Shown here: positions 33,976 through 41,619 of the stretch, one piece after another
How positions within the stretch are numbered: position 1 is the stretch's first letter
Layout: the number at the start of each line of letters is the position of its first letter
Assembly: GCA_020161015.1 (NCBI GenBank)
Contig: JAIUOT010000048.1
Location: forward strand, 1 to 53,790
Length of the DNA stretch: 53,790 bases
Source of the DNA: Actinomycetota bacterium
Lineage (GTDB): Bacteria; Actinomycetota; Actinomycetes; Propionibacteriales; Propionibacteriaceae
Direction of reading: 5' to 3'
Notes under the pieces: model-generated
Database searches by the model: none
The model's input: only the letters and a program-made list of their open reading frames with translations
Told to the model about the DNA's origin: nothing
Made by a program: the position numbers and the translations under genes

Positions 33976-35268
33976 CTAGTCCAGCGACCGGCAGGAGACG
34001 GCCACGTGCGCCGGCAGGGGCCCCGCGCCGGGCGGGACGACCAGCACCGCGTTCGCTGCGGCCAGTTCGACGGTGCCGGCACCGAGGGCGTCCAGGGGCC
34101 GTGCCTCGTCGCCCTCGCGCCGGGCCAGCACGAGGCGGGTGAGGACGGGGTCGGTCGCCACGGGAACGGTGAGCTCCACCGGCTCCTCGGCGAGGGGCGG
34201 CCAGTCGGCGCCGGCGAGCCTCTGCACGAGCGGACGCCCGAAGCACACGTACGCGAGCTGGGCGGCGACCGCACCGGGGGGCAGCACGAGGACGGGCGAC
34301 CTCTCGGCCCCGACGAGGGCGAACAGCAGGCGGCCGGCGAAGCCGTCCACCTCGGCCACGTCGAGGACGTCCTGGGCGCCGAACACGGCCTCGAGGTCGT
34401 CGTCCGCGGCCACGAGCAGCAGCAGGTCGGCCCGGACGAGCTGCTCGGAGATCGTGGTGGCCAGCGCCTTCGGCTCCGCGGCGACGATCCCCGCGGCGAA
34501 CACCTGTGCGCCGTCCGCGCGGGCCGCGGCGGCCAGCATCGTGGTGCAGGCGTCGTAGGTCTGGTCGAGCCGGGTCAGGGGGAGCCCGGGCTCGACGAGG
34601 GTGGCGTCGGCGGTGAGTACGACCACGCGCGGACGGGGACGCGCCAGCACCTTGTCGTGGCCGACCTCCGCGATCAGCCCGAGCACGCGCGGGGTGAGCA
34701 CCGTGCCGGAGGTGACGAGCGGGGTGCCGTCCGCGATCTGCGACCCGGCCGGCCGCAGGTTCTGGCCGAAGGCGGCCTCCGAGGTGAACTGCACCTCGTC
34801 GCCCACGGCGAGGCCCTCCCCCAGCGCGACCACGGCGTCCGCGCCCTCGGGGACCGGCGCGCCGGCGGCGACGCGCACGGCCGTGCCCTTGGGCAGGGGT
34901 GCGCCCCGGTACGGGCCGGGCCCGATCTCGTCCACCACGGGCAGGATCACCGGCAGGTGGGGGCTCGCCCCCACGAGGTTGGACGCGCGCAGCGCCCACC
35001 CGTCCACGGTGGCGGAGGTGAAGGTCGGCAGATCGAGGTCGGCGACGATCGTCTCGCAGATGGCCAGGCCGGCGGCGTCCAGCAGGGCGATGCCGAGCGG
35101 GGCCTCGCTGTGCACGTGCCGCAGCAGGAACTCCCGGTGGGCGTCGAGGGTGCGGCGTCCGGAAGGGCCCGCCGCCGGAGCGTCGGGGAACGTGGCCGGC
35201 ACGGCCGGCACCGGCTCGACCGCGGGCGCGGGCTGCGTGCCGTCCCCGGCTCGGGTGAAGAGGGCCAT
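33976..35268 (-). CDS. glp: Glp, MoeA/gephyrin-like protein of the divisome
   Basis: 430 aa, MoeA fold: TVDGWALRASN and GAPVPEGADAVV are recognisable MoeA motifs. The molybdotransferase core is eroded: the third domain lacks the TGDEL-type stretch (VVVLTADATLVEPG instead), and no other molybdenum-cofactor genes are near. Actinobacterial paralogues of this kind (Glp) bind FtsZ and the membrane receptor GlpR/SepX; this copy sits in the same operon as a SepX homologue. I therefore favour a division role over cofactor synthesis. Starts 18 bases from the divergent cyclo-ligase gene. Confidence 0.85.
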   Translation of the reverse strand: MALFTRAGDGTQPAPAVEPVPAVPATFPDAPAAGPSGRRTLDAHREFLLRHVHSEAPLGIALLDAAGLAICETIVADLDLPTFTSATVDGWALRASNLVGASPHLPVILPVVDEIGPGPYRGAPLPKGTAVRVAAGAPVPEGADAVVALGEGLAVGDEVQFTSEAAFGQNLRPAGSQIADGTPLVTSGTVLTPRVLGLIAEVGHDKVLARPRPRVVVLTADATLVEPGLPLTRLDQTYDACTTMLAAAARADGAQVFAAGIVAAEPKALATTISEQLVRADLLLLVAADDDLEAVFGAQDVLDVAEVDGFAGRLLFALVGAERSPVLVLPPGAVAAQLAYVCFGRPLVQRLAGADWPPLAEEPVELTVPVATDPVLTRLVLARREGDEARPLDALGAGTVELAAANAVLVVPPGAGPLPAHVAVSCRSLD

Positions 35269-35286
35269 GCGCCCTACGATAAGTCA
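35269..35286. promoter_or_regulatory. Overlapping bidirectional -10 elements, both genes probably leaderless
   Basis: On the plus strand TACGAT (35275-35280) is 6 bases from the GTG at 35287. On the minus strand TATCGT (35281-35276) is 7 bases from the ATG at 35268. The two TANNNT hexamers share five bases, and neither gene has room for a ribosome-binding site. Confidence 0.6.
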
Positions 35287-35880
35287 GTGACCAGCGACGG
35301 CCGCGAAGGCCAGCCGCGAGCCACCCGATCCGGCGAGAAGGCCGAACTGCGCCTCCGGATCGGGGCTGCGCGAGCGTCCCGTCCCTCCGATCCCGCCGGG
35401 GACGACGCCCGGACGGCCCGTGCGCTCGCGGCCTGCGCGGGCGTCCCCGTGGTCGCAGCGTACGTCTCCCGTCCCGGCGAGCCGGACACCCTCGCCCTCA
35501 TCGAGCACCTGCGCCAGGCGGACGTCCGGGTGCTTCTCCCGGTGCTGCGGCGCGCACCGGACTGGGCCTGGTACACCGGTCCCGACGACCTCGCGCCCGG
35601 CCCGCTCGGCATCGCCGCCCCCACCGGGCCCCCCCTCGGCCCTGAGGCGCTGGGCACGGCCGGCTGGGTCTGGCTCCCGGGGCTGGCCGGCACCCCGGAC
35701 GGACGCCGGCTGGGCACCGGCGGCGGGTGGTACGACCGGGCCCTGGCCTGGTCAGCGGCGCACGCCCGGCGCGGATTGCTGCTCTTCGACGAGGAGGTGC
35801 TGCCCGACGTGCCGACCGACAGCTGGGACGTTCCCGTCCACCTCGTGGTCACCGAGCGGCGGCGCATCGACGCGGAATAG
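35287..35880 (+). CDS. 5-formyltetrahydrofolate cyclo-ligase
   Basis: 197 aa. Converts 5-formyl-THF to 5,10-methenyl-THF with ATP. The family hallmark LGTGGGWYDRAL is present (about residue 145), as is an ALIEHLRQADVRVLLPVL core. The frame is open from 33394, but the upstream part is antisense to glp and rimJ; the GTG at 35287 is the credible start. The position next to glp is conserved in actinobacteria. Confidence 0.92.
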   Translation: MTSDGREGQPRATRSGEKAELRLRIGAARASRPSDPAGDDARTARALAACAGVPVVAAYVSRPGEPDTLALIEHLRQADVRVLLPVLRRAPDWAWYTGPDDLAPGPLGIAAPTGPPLGPEALGTAGWVWLPGLAGTPDGRRLGTGGGWYDRALAWSAAHARRGLLLFDEEVLPDVPTDSWDVPVHLVVTERRRIDAE

Positions 35881-35953
35881 TGCCGGCGATTTCCTCGTTC
35901 CCCAGGGTGCTGGCTACCATTTGACCGTCCCTGTCGATCCTGTAGGAAGTGAC

Positions 35954-36229
35954 ATGCCCACCTACCAGTACCGGTGCACCTCGTGCGGCACGGATGTGGA
36001 AGTCGTCCAGAAGTTCACCGACGACCCCCTCACCGAGTGCGCGGAGTGCGACGGAACCCTGCGCAAGGTGTTCAACGCCGTCGGCGTCGTGTTCAAGGGA
36101 TCCGGCTTCTACGCCACTGACAACCGCAGCAAGGGCAAGGCCAACGCCGCGACCCCGGCCAAGCCGGCCCCGGTTGACAGCGCGCCGGCCACGGCGGCGT
36201 CATCCACAGGGGCCAGCAGCGCGGCCTGA
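35954..36229 (+). CDS. FmdB-family zinc-ribbon protein
   Basis: 91 aa. MPTYQYRC, then CTSCG and CAECDG, four cysteines forming a putative zinc ribbon, followed by VVFKGSGFYATD, which is diagnostic of the family. An Ala/Pro-rich low-complexity tail ends the protein. ATG at 35954 with AGGAAG upstream. Family function is poorly defined (regulatory protein annotation from methylotrophs). Confidence 0.93.
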   Translation: MPTYQYRCTSCGTDVEVVQKFTDDPLTECAECDGTLRKVFNAVGVVFKGSGFYATDNRSKGKANAATPAKPAPVDSAPATAASSTGASSAA

Positions 36230-36238
36230 GCCTGTGGA
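36203..36238 (+). terminator. Hairpin overlapping the end of the FmdB-type gene
   Basis: TCCACAGG (36203-36210) pairs with CCTGTGGA (36231-36238), extended inside by GGCC/GGCC. It begins in the last codons of the gene. Weak terminator candidate. Confidence 0.35.
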
Positions 36239-36279
36239 CGCCTGACGCTCCCGGAGCGACGTCGGCCGAAGATCAAGGT

Positions 36280-36888
36280 ATGCGCCTGATCGACCCGCTC
36301 CGCCGCGCGTTCCGCTGGCACCGCCGCGGCATCGCCGCGCTCCTCCTCGCCGTCGCCGTCCTCAGCGGGCTGGCCGCCGTCGGCCCCCGTTCGTCCGGGG
36401 GCGTGGCGGTGGTCATCGCCGCCCGGACGGTTCCCGGTGGCGCTACGCTCACCCCCTCCGACCTCACCGTCGCCCTCCTGCCGCCGCAGGCCGTGCCGGA
36501 GGGGGCGGAGGGCGATCCCGATCAGCTCGTCGGGCGGACGGTGGTCGTCGACGTCCCTGAGCGCCAGGCGCTCACCGCGTCGGTGCTCCTCGACGGGGCC
36601 GGCGGTGTCGGGCCGGGGCTGCTCGCGCTGCCGGTCACCTTCGGCACCACCGGCACGGTGGCATTGCTGCGCACGGGCCAGCGGATCGACGTGCTCGGCG
36701 CGAGCGCCGCCGGCTCGGGCTTCGGCGTCATCGCCGCGGGTGTGCGGGTGGTCGCCATCGCCCCGTCGGACGCGGGGCCGCTCGGCGGCGCCGACCCCTC
36801 GCTGGTCCTGCTGGAGGTCACCTCCGCGCAGGCGGCGGCGGTCACCGCCGCGATGTCGGTCTCTGGCCTGAGCTTCGCCCTTCGCTGA
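36280..36888 (+). CDS. SAF-domain protein (CpaB/RcpC-like)
   Basis: 202 aa. One N-terminal transmembrane helix (about residues 17-37), then an extracytoplasmic SAF domain: IAARTVPGGATLTPSDLTVALLP and VVDVPERQALTASVLL are typical of Flp-pilus assembly protein CpaB. No other pilus genes are in the window. Orphan copies of this type between fmdB and mscL are known in actinobacteria; function is unclear. Confidence 0.85.
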   Translation: MRLIDPLRRAFRWHRRGIAALLLAVAVLSGLAAVGPRSSGGVAVVIAARTVPGGATLTPSDLTVALLPPQAVPEGAEGDPDQLVGRTVVVDVPERQALTASVLLDGAGGVGPGLLALPVTFGTTGTVALLRTGQRIDVLGASAAGSGFGVIAAGVRVVAIAPSDAGPLGGADPSLVLLEVTSAQAAAVTAAMSVSGLSFALR

Positions 36889-36937
36889 GGCGGCCGGTAG
36901 CGTGCGGAGTCCACCGAACCGGAAAGAGGGCAGGCAG

Positions 36938-37300
36938 ATGAAGGGATTCAGGGATTTCCTGATGCGCGGGAACCTGATCGAACTGGCCGTTGCATTCATC
37001 ATGGCGACCGCATTCACCGCTGTCGTGACCACGTTCACCCAACTGGTGATGGACGTGATCGGGAAACTCGGGGCGCAACCCGATTTCAGCAGCGTCGCGA
37101 TCGGCGGAGTGAATGTCGGCACCTTCATCACCGCTGTGGTGACCTTCGTGGTGACGGCCGCCATCGTGTACTTCGGGCTTGTCCGGCCCTACGACGCCGT
37201 CAAGGAGCGGCTCTCGAGGCCGCAGCCCGACCAGCCCGCCGCACCGACCTCGGAGGAACTGCTCGCCGAGATCCGCGACCTGCTCCGGGCGCGGGCATAG
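36938..37300 (+). CDS. mscL: Large-conductance mechanosensitive channel
   Basis: 120 aa. MKGFRDFLMRGNLIELAVAF is the N-terminal amphipathic helix plus TM1 of MscL. TM2 is around residues 65-90 and ends in a charged cytoplasmic helix (SEELLAEIRDLL). Forms the pentameric emergency-release channel under hypo-osmotic shock. ATG at 36938; the open frame to 36902 has no supporting start. Confidence 0.96.
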   Translation: MKGFRDFLMRGNLIELAVAFIMATAFTAVVTTFTQLVMDVIGKLGAQPDFSSVAIGGVNVGTFITAVVTFVVTAAIVYFGLVRPYDAVKERLSRPQPDQPAAPTSEELLAEIRDLLRARA

Positions 37301-37319
37301 TTGGCGACGGCGGCGCGCT

Positions 37320-37682
37320 TCAGGCGCCGTGGTGCGGGGGGACCTCCCGCAGCAGCCGGAGCTCGTCTGCGTTCAGCCGCCGGCGCCCCGAGGGCGGGCG
37401 TGTCTCGAGGGTGGTGAGGTCGAGGAGCTCCCGCACCCGGCCCATCAGCGCCGCCAGTTGCGCGGCGCCGCAGCCCGCCCGCAGGGTCGCCGGGACGAGG
37501 TGCGGCCACCCCTGCTCGGCCTCGAGCACCTGACGGGCATGATCGGCGATCCGCGTCCGCGTCCACCCGAGGGAGGCCAGGTCGTCCACGAGCCCAGCCG
37601 GATCGGGCGCCTGCACCTCCGGCAGGTCCAGCTCCTCACCGGTCAGCGCGTACCCGAGCGCGGAGTGCCAGCGTCCGCTCAC
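37320..37682 (-). CDS. Unknown protein coupled to the UDP-sugar pyrophosphorylase
   Basis: 120 aa. Begins at a GTG overlapping the upstream stop codon (GTGA at 37679-37682), so translation is probably coupled. GRWHSALGYALTGEELDLP, a middle helical part and RRLNADELRLLREVPPHHG are visible; no domain recognised. Longer versions of the frame run into the pyrophosphorylase gene. Confidence 0.65.
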   Translation of the reverse strand: MSGRWHSALGYALTGEELDLPEVQAPDPAGLVDDLASLGWTRTRIADHARQVLEAEQGWPHLVPATLRAGCGAAQLAALMGRVRELLDLTTLETRPPSGRRRLNADELRLLREVPPHHGA

Positions 37683-39037
37683 CGGAAGGAGTGCGGGGTG
37701 CCGTCGTCGGGCAGGTCGACCGCGCCCACGACCGCCGCCGGGGCGTCGAAGTGCCACTCCCCGCGCACCCGCAGCGACGTGGCGCCCCGCAGCGACGGCA
37801 CCACGGTGACGAGCGCGTCGAAGTCGTCGATGAGCCGGTAGTGGCGTCCGTCCAGATCGATCTCCGGGATGCGCTCCACGCGGCTGTGCAGGCGACCGTC
37901 CGGCTCGAGCTCGAAGACGTCGGAGCGCAGCAGCAGCAGCTCGTTGGTGGTCTTCACCGGCAGGAAGCGGTCACGCCCGACGGCGATCGCCGTCGCTCCG
38001 GGGAACACCTCGATCGCCGCGCCCATCGCGCTCTCCAGCTGGATCACCCTGGGTGAGGTGGGGTCCGCGGGGTCGACGGTCTTCTCGTTGCGGATCAGCG
38101 GGAGGCCCAGCACGCCCCCGCGCTCGGCGAGGGTGTCGCGAAGCTGGACCAGGTCGAGCCACAGGTTGTTGGCGTGGAAGTACGGGTGGCGGAACTCGTC
38201 GGTGAAGAACTCCATCTCCTCGGGCGCCGTCTGGGCGGTGTCGCGCAGGATCAGCTGTCCGTCGGAGATCCGGATGGCGAGGTGCCCGCCCTTGCGGTCG
38301 TTCACCGTCCGCGGACACACCTCGGCCGCGTACGGCGCACCGGACGCGGCGAACCAGCCGGCCAGTCGCGCGTTCGGTGCGGCACCGAGGTTGTCGCCGT
38401 TGGCGACCGACGCGTAGCGGAAGCCGGCGTCCACCAGGGCGTCCAGCACCCCGGTGCCCAGCAGCGCCGGGTAGAGGTCGCCGTGACCCGGCGGGCACCA
38501 CTCCTGGCCGGGATCGGCGGGCCAGGGCACCGGCGCGAGGCTGTCGGCCAGGATCTTGGGCTCTGCGTTCTGCAGGAAGTCCAGCGGGAGCCCGTCGACG
38601 GCGAGCCCCGGGTAGCGCTCGAGGTGGGTGAGGGTGTCCTCCCGGGTGCGGAAGCTGTTCATGAACAGCAGTGGCAGGCGGGCTTCGTAGCGCTCGCGGG
38701 CGTAGCGCACCTGGTCGACGATGAGGTCGAGGAACGTCCGTCCCTCGAGCACCGGGAGCAGTGTCTTGGCGCGGTCCAGGCCCATCGAGGTGCCCAGCCC
38801 GCCGTTGAGCTTGATGATCACCGTCTTCTGCAGGGCATCGCGCGCGGCGGCGTCGTCCACCTCGACCTGGTCGAGCCGGGGCGGGTCGGTCAGGGGACGG
38901 ATGGTGTCCTCCCGGATCAGGCCGGTCGCGCCCGAGGCGCACAGCTGCCAGTAGTGGGCGAAGTTGTCCATGGCGGCACGGCTGATCCCCGCGGCACGCA
39001 TCTTGTCCAGGCACTGCTCGAGGGCGGTGGGGCTCAT
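37679..39037 (-). CDS. UTP-glucose-1-phosphate uridylyltransferase, UDPGP (eukaryote-like) family
   Basis: 452 aa. The nucleotide-binding VIIKLNGGLGTSMG (about residues 72-86), LLFMNSF, WCPPGHGDLYPAL and the uridine-site VANGDNLGA are hallmarks of UGP2-type UDP-sugar pyrophosphorylases, unrelated to bacterial GalU. Makes UDP-glucose for glycans. The ATG at 39037 has no ribosome-binding site, but TAGCAT six bases upstream suggests a leaderless transcript. Confidence 0.94.
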   Translation of the reverse strand: MSPTALEQCLDKMRAAGISRAAMDNFAHYWQLCASGATGLIREDTIRPLTDPPRLDQVEVDDAAARDALQKTVIIKLNGGLGTSMGLDRAKTLLPVLEGRTFLDLIVDQVRYARERYEARLPLLFMNSFRTREDTLTHLERYPGLAVDGLPLDFLQNAEPKILADSLAPVPWPADPGQEWCPPGHGDLYPALLGTGVLDALVDAGFRYASVANGDNLGAAPNARLAGWFAASGAPYAAEVCPRTVNDRKGGHLAIRISDGQLILRDTAQTAPEEMEFFTDEFRHPYFHANNLWLDLVQLRDTLAERGGVLGLPLIRNEKTVDPADPTSPRVIQLESAMGAAIEVFPGATAIAVGRDRFLPVKTTNELLLLRSDVFELEPDGRLHSRVERIPEIDLDGRHYRLIDDFDALVTVVPSLRGATSLRVRGEWHFDAPAAVVGAVDLPDDGTPHSFR

Positions 39038-39143
39038 GCGGCGATGCTAGCCGGGACGGGACGGGACGCGCCTCCGCGGCGCCTGCTGAGACCTCGCGGC
39101 CACCGGGCCGGCGGGCGTCCGCGCGAGGGACCTGCGGACACAG

Positions 39144-39218
39144 CGAGAGTGACGCACCGCGAAGGGCTTGAAGCCGTCTACCCACCCCCAGGAGACAACA
39201 TCGTGTGCGTCACTCTCG
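39144..39218. repeat. 14-bp inverted repeat between pyrophosphorylase and tRNA
   Basis: CGAGAGTGACGCAC (39144-39157) and its exact complement (39205-39218) are separated by 47 bases. It lies in the 337-base gap 39038-39374, which otherwise holds no gene I can support. It could be a structured RNA, a small non-autonomous element or an operator. Confidence 0.55.
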
Positions 39219-39374
39219 ATTGAGGACTCTAGCCGAACCGGGCGGCAATTCAAACTCGAATCGCGAATTCCCAGCCCACTCACAGGTTGTTTCACCCCTA
39301 GCCAGCCGCGCCGTCACTCGGCCGGGGGACAGTGCCGTCAGGCGGTAGGCTTGTGAAGCCCGCAAGGGCGTCCG

Positions 39375-39447
39375 GGCCCCATAGCTCAGGGGATAGAGCA
39401 GAGGTTTCCTAAACCTTGTGTCGCAAGTTCGAATCTTGCTGGGGTCG
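39375..39447 (+). tRNA. tRNA-Arg, anticodon CCT
   Basis: Complete cloverleaf: acceptor GGCCCCA with TGGGGTC (one G:U), D stem GCTC/GAGC, anticodon stem GAGGT/ACCTT with loop TTCCTAA (anticodon CCT), T stem GCAAG/CTTGC with loop TTCGAAT. CCA is not encoded. The lower-GC defence island starts immediately downstream, so the 3' part may be an integration site. Confidence 0.95.
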
Positions 39448-39667
39448 CTGTAAACACCGTAGTCAGAGGCTGCTTTTCGGGTTCATCAAGTAGTGAAAAC
39501 TGTTCGAATAGCCCAAACGTGTCGGTGTGGTGTCGGCGCTCAGACAGATCTGGGTCTCTCCAGGTGGCCTCAGATCGCAGGTGATCTACTCTCATCGCGG
39601 CTTTCGTAATTCGTCCCGGAGGGGCACAATATCGAACGCATGTTCGACTACCTGCGGGGAGGGTGCC

Positions 39668-40000
39668 ATGCCTGCTGCCACATCGAGAGCCTCAGAGGAG
39701 CCCACAGTCAGCGTCCGCAAGCTGCTGGCCGCAACCAATCGGCCGACAGAGCTGCCCCGCTGGGAAGTCACCTACGGCAGCCAGGCAACCGGCTGGACGG
39801 TGATCGGCTGGATCGAGGAACACCGGCTGCGCGGCGCACTAAACCCGTTCTTCTTCGCCGTCGGTGTCCACCCGCAGTCCGGTCGGCACGTCCGGCTCGA
39901 AGGCAACATCGACTTCGACGACCGGGTCAACGTGATCGCCGACTTCCACCAGGATCCGATGACCAGCCGCCAGCACCTCGGGCTGAGCGAGTACCGCTGA
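39668..40000 (+). CDS. Small unknown island protein
   Basis: 110 aa. VRKLLAATNRPTELPRW, WTVIGWIEEH, RHVRLEGNIDFDDRVNVIADFH give an alpha/beta impression; no family recognised. ATG at 39668 follows GGGGAGGG. The frame upstream to 39527 is open but unsupported. First gene after the tRNA; 39448-39667 shows no gene. Confidence 0.65.
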   Translation: MPAATSRASEEPTVSVRKLLAATNRPTELPRWEVTYGSQATGWTVIGWIEEHRLRGALNPFFFAVGVHPQSGRHVRLEGNIDFDDRVNVIADFHQDPMTSRQHLGLSEYR

Positions 40001-40122
40001 TGTCGTCGCTCATTAACCGGCCTTCACTGGCGACACGCGACCGCGACATGCCCGACGAAGACGGCTCGCCGTATCAGGGTGGAACCCGTGCCGCATCACC
40101 GGCCAGCAGGAGGTAGACCGCG

Positions 40123-40419
40123 ATGGACAGCCAGGAACACGAGCAAGCACTGCGGCAGCTGGGGCTCCGCAACGCTGACGGACTCGCCGAGCGGTGGGCC
40201 GGGTACGGCATCCGTCCCCAGGAGATGCTGGCGTGGATCTCCGCTGGCATCGCGGTCGACGAACCTCACATCGCAGCCGCGCTCGCGGCCGCAGAGTGGA
40301 CGCCCGACCAGGCCGGCCGCAATGTGTCCTCCGGCGACCACATCACCCTCGTCCAAGCCGTTCGGGAGCACCCGAACGCCGCGAACTACGCTCGCGAACT
40401 CCGAGCTGCTGCCGGGTAG
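40123..40419 (+). CDS. Small unknown protein, paralogue of 26136-26435
   Basis: 98 aa. Full-length similarity to the chromosomal protein at 26136: LRQLGLR, AWISAGIAVDEPHIAAALAAAEWTP, QAGRNV, VQAVREHPN and ARELRAAAG. ATG at 40123 has a strong AGGAGGT upstream. Presence of one copy beside rhodanese and one in a defence island suggests transfer or recruitment; function unknown. Confidence 0.8.
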   Translation: MDSQEHEQALRQLGLRNADGLAERWAGYGIRPQEMLAWISAGIAVDEPHIAAALAAAEWTPDQAGRNVSSGDHITLVQAVREHPNAANYARELRAAAG

Positions 40420-40431
40420 GCAGCGGCCTCG

Positions 40432-41619
40432 TCAGACACTCAACTCCGCGACGGCGGCTGCAAGCGCATCGAGACGAAGGCGCACTTCAGGCCAGTCGCC
40501 GCCGAGGTCGAGGGGATAGCAGTGGAGCTCTTTGCCGCTACCGACCACGTCTATCCGCTTCTGCGGTGCGTCCTCGGCCTGGCAGTACACGAGGATGCCT
40601 CGGCGTAGTCGCAGAGCTGTCGCGTACGCAAGGAGTTGGTAGTAGTCGGGATTTCGGGCGAGCCCGGATCCCGTCAGCTTGTACTTCACGTCGCCCACCA
40701 GGGCCCAGCCGCGAGCAGTGCGGAACAGCAGATCGGGCTGCATGGAGACGGATGGCCGGCGGCTGAGCGCGACCCACTCTTGCTCGACCACCTGGAGCGT
40801 CGGCCACAGCCGTGTCGACAGTTCTGCCCCGATCCACCGCTCGTAAAGCTTGTTCATATCGATCAGGAAGGAGGTACCCTCTGCGGCGCCGGCCGCGTGC
40901 GCGAGTCCCAGGCCCTCGAGCACGATGCCGGCAAGAGCGAGGGCGGGCAGGTAATGCTCGTTGAGTGGGCTCTCGCGAATCAGTTCGGCCTCCAGCGAAG
41001 GCGTCTCAGAGTCGGACACCTCGTAGAAGCGAGTCGTGAGATCCGCACCCAGCCTGCGGACCTCCGGTGGCACGGACCATCGGCGTATCGCCTTGACTGC
41101 TGCGAGGAGCACTCGGTTCTCGGGTACATCTGCAGTGAACTCATCGAAGCGGCAAGGGGCGGGCCAGACCTCCCACGGTCGGGAGACGAGTTCGGACACG
41201 AGGAGGCGTCCGCGCAGCACAGATAGGCGGTCCTCGCGAGTCTGGTAGCCGTGGAGCAACCCTCTGCGAGTCGCCTGGTCGACCGCGCGAAGGACCAGTT
41301 CGGCGATGCCTTCCACAAGATCTGATTTGGCGAAGTCGGAGATGCGCGGCGACCAGTCAGCGAGCCCGGCGACCGAGGCGAACATCATGAGGACGTTCTG
41401 TAGGTTCTCTACTTTCGGGGTGATCCGTACCCGAACTGAGTCCAGGTCCACGGTGCCGACCCAGGAGGACGCCCGCAGGGTGAACCATCCGGGCTCTGTG
41501 GTCGGGATGGCCCAGAGGCGATCCCTCGCCACGCCCTCGAGCAGTCGGAGGTCACCCCTGCCCAGCTGCACCGGTGCCGAGGTCTGGTACTCGACGAGCG
41601 GGATGGCACTAGCCGCCAT
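40432..41619 (-). CDS. mcrC: McrC-family subunit of an McrBC-type restriction system
   Basis: 395 aa. N-terminal beta-rich part (VRITPKVENLQNVLMM), a middle NRVLLAAVKAIRRW region, and a C-terminal PD-(D/E)xK nuclease domain: MQPDLLF followed by WALVGDVKYKL, then YYQLLAYATAL. McrC cleaves DNA when driven by the McrB motor at modified sites. The ATG at 41619 overlaps the mcrB stop by 11 bases and is preceded by AGGA. Confidence 0.92.
   Translation of the reverse strand: MAASAIPLVEYQTSAPVQLGRGDLRLLEGVARDRLWAIPTTEPGWFTLRASSWVGTVDLDSVRVRITPKVENLQNVLMMFASVAGLADWSPRISDFAKSDLVEGIAELVLRAVDQATRRGLLHGYQTREDRLSVLRGRLLVSELVSRPWEVWPAPCRFDEFTADVPENRVLLAAVKAIRRWSVPPEVRRLGADLTTRFYEVSDSETPSLEAELIRESPLNEHYLPALALAGIVLEGLGLAHAAGAAEGTSFLIDMNKLYERWIGAELSTRLWPTLQVVEQEWVALSRRPSVSMQPDLLFRTARGWALVGDVKYKLTGSGLARNPDYYQLLAYATALRLRRGILVYCQAEDAPQKRIDVVGSGKELHCYPLDLGGDWPEVRLRLDALAAAVAELSV

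Noticed and set aside
33976..35268. True molybdopterin molybdotransferase (MoeA)
   Set aside because: No molybdenum-cofactor genes are nearby, a key MoeA motif is eroded, and the operon includes a SepX/GlpR homologue, all fitting Glp better.
33394..35286. Long plus-strand frame in front of the cyclo-ligase
   Set aside because: It runs antisense through rimJ and glp. The cyclo-ligase begins at the GTG at 35287.
39490..39500. GTTCGAAT as a second attachment site copying the tRNA T loop
   Set aside because: Only eight bases match and the flanks differ, too short for an att duplication.
39386..39595. Minus-strand ORF ending in an ARFELATQGLG-type peptide, suggesting an integrase tail
   Set aside because: The peptide is the antisense translation of the tRNA T arm and anticodon arm, a frequent artefact; no integrase motif precedes it.
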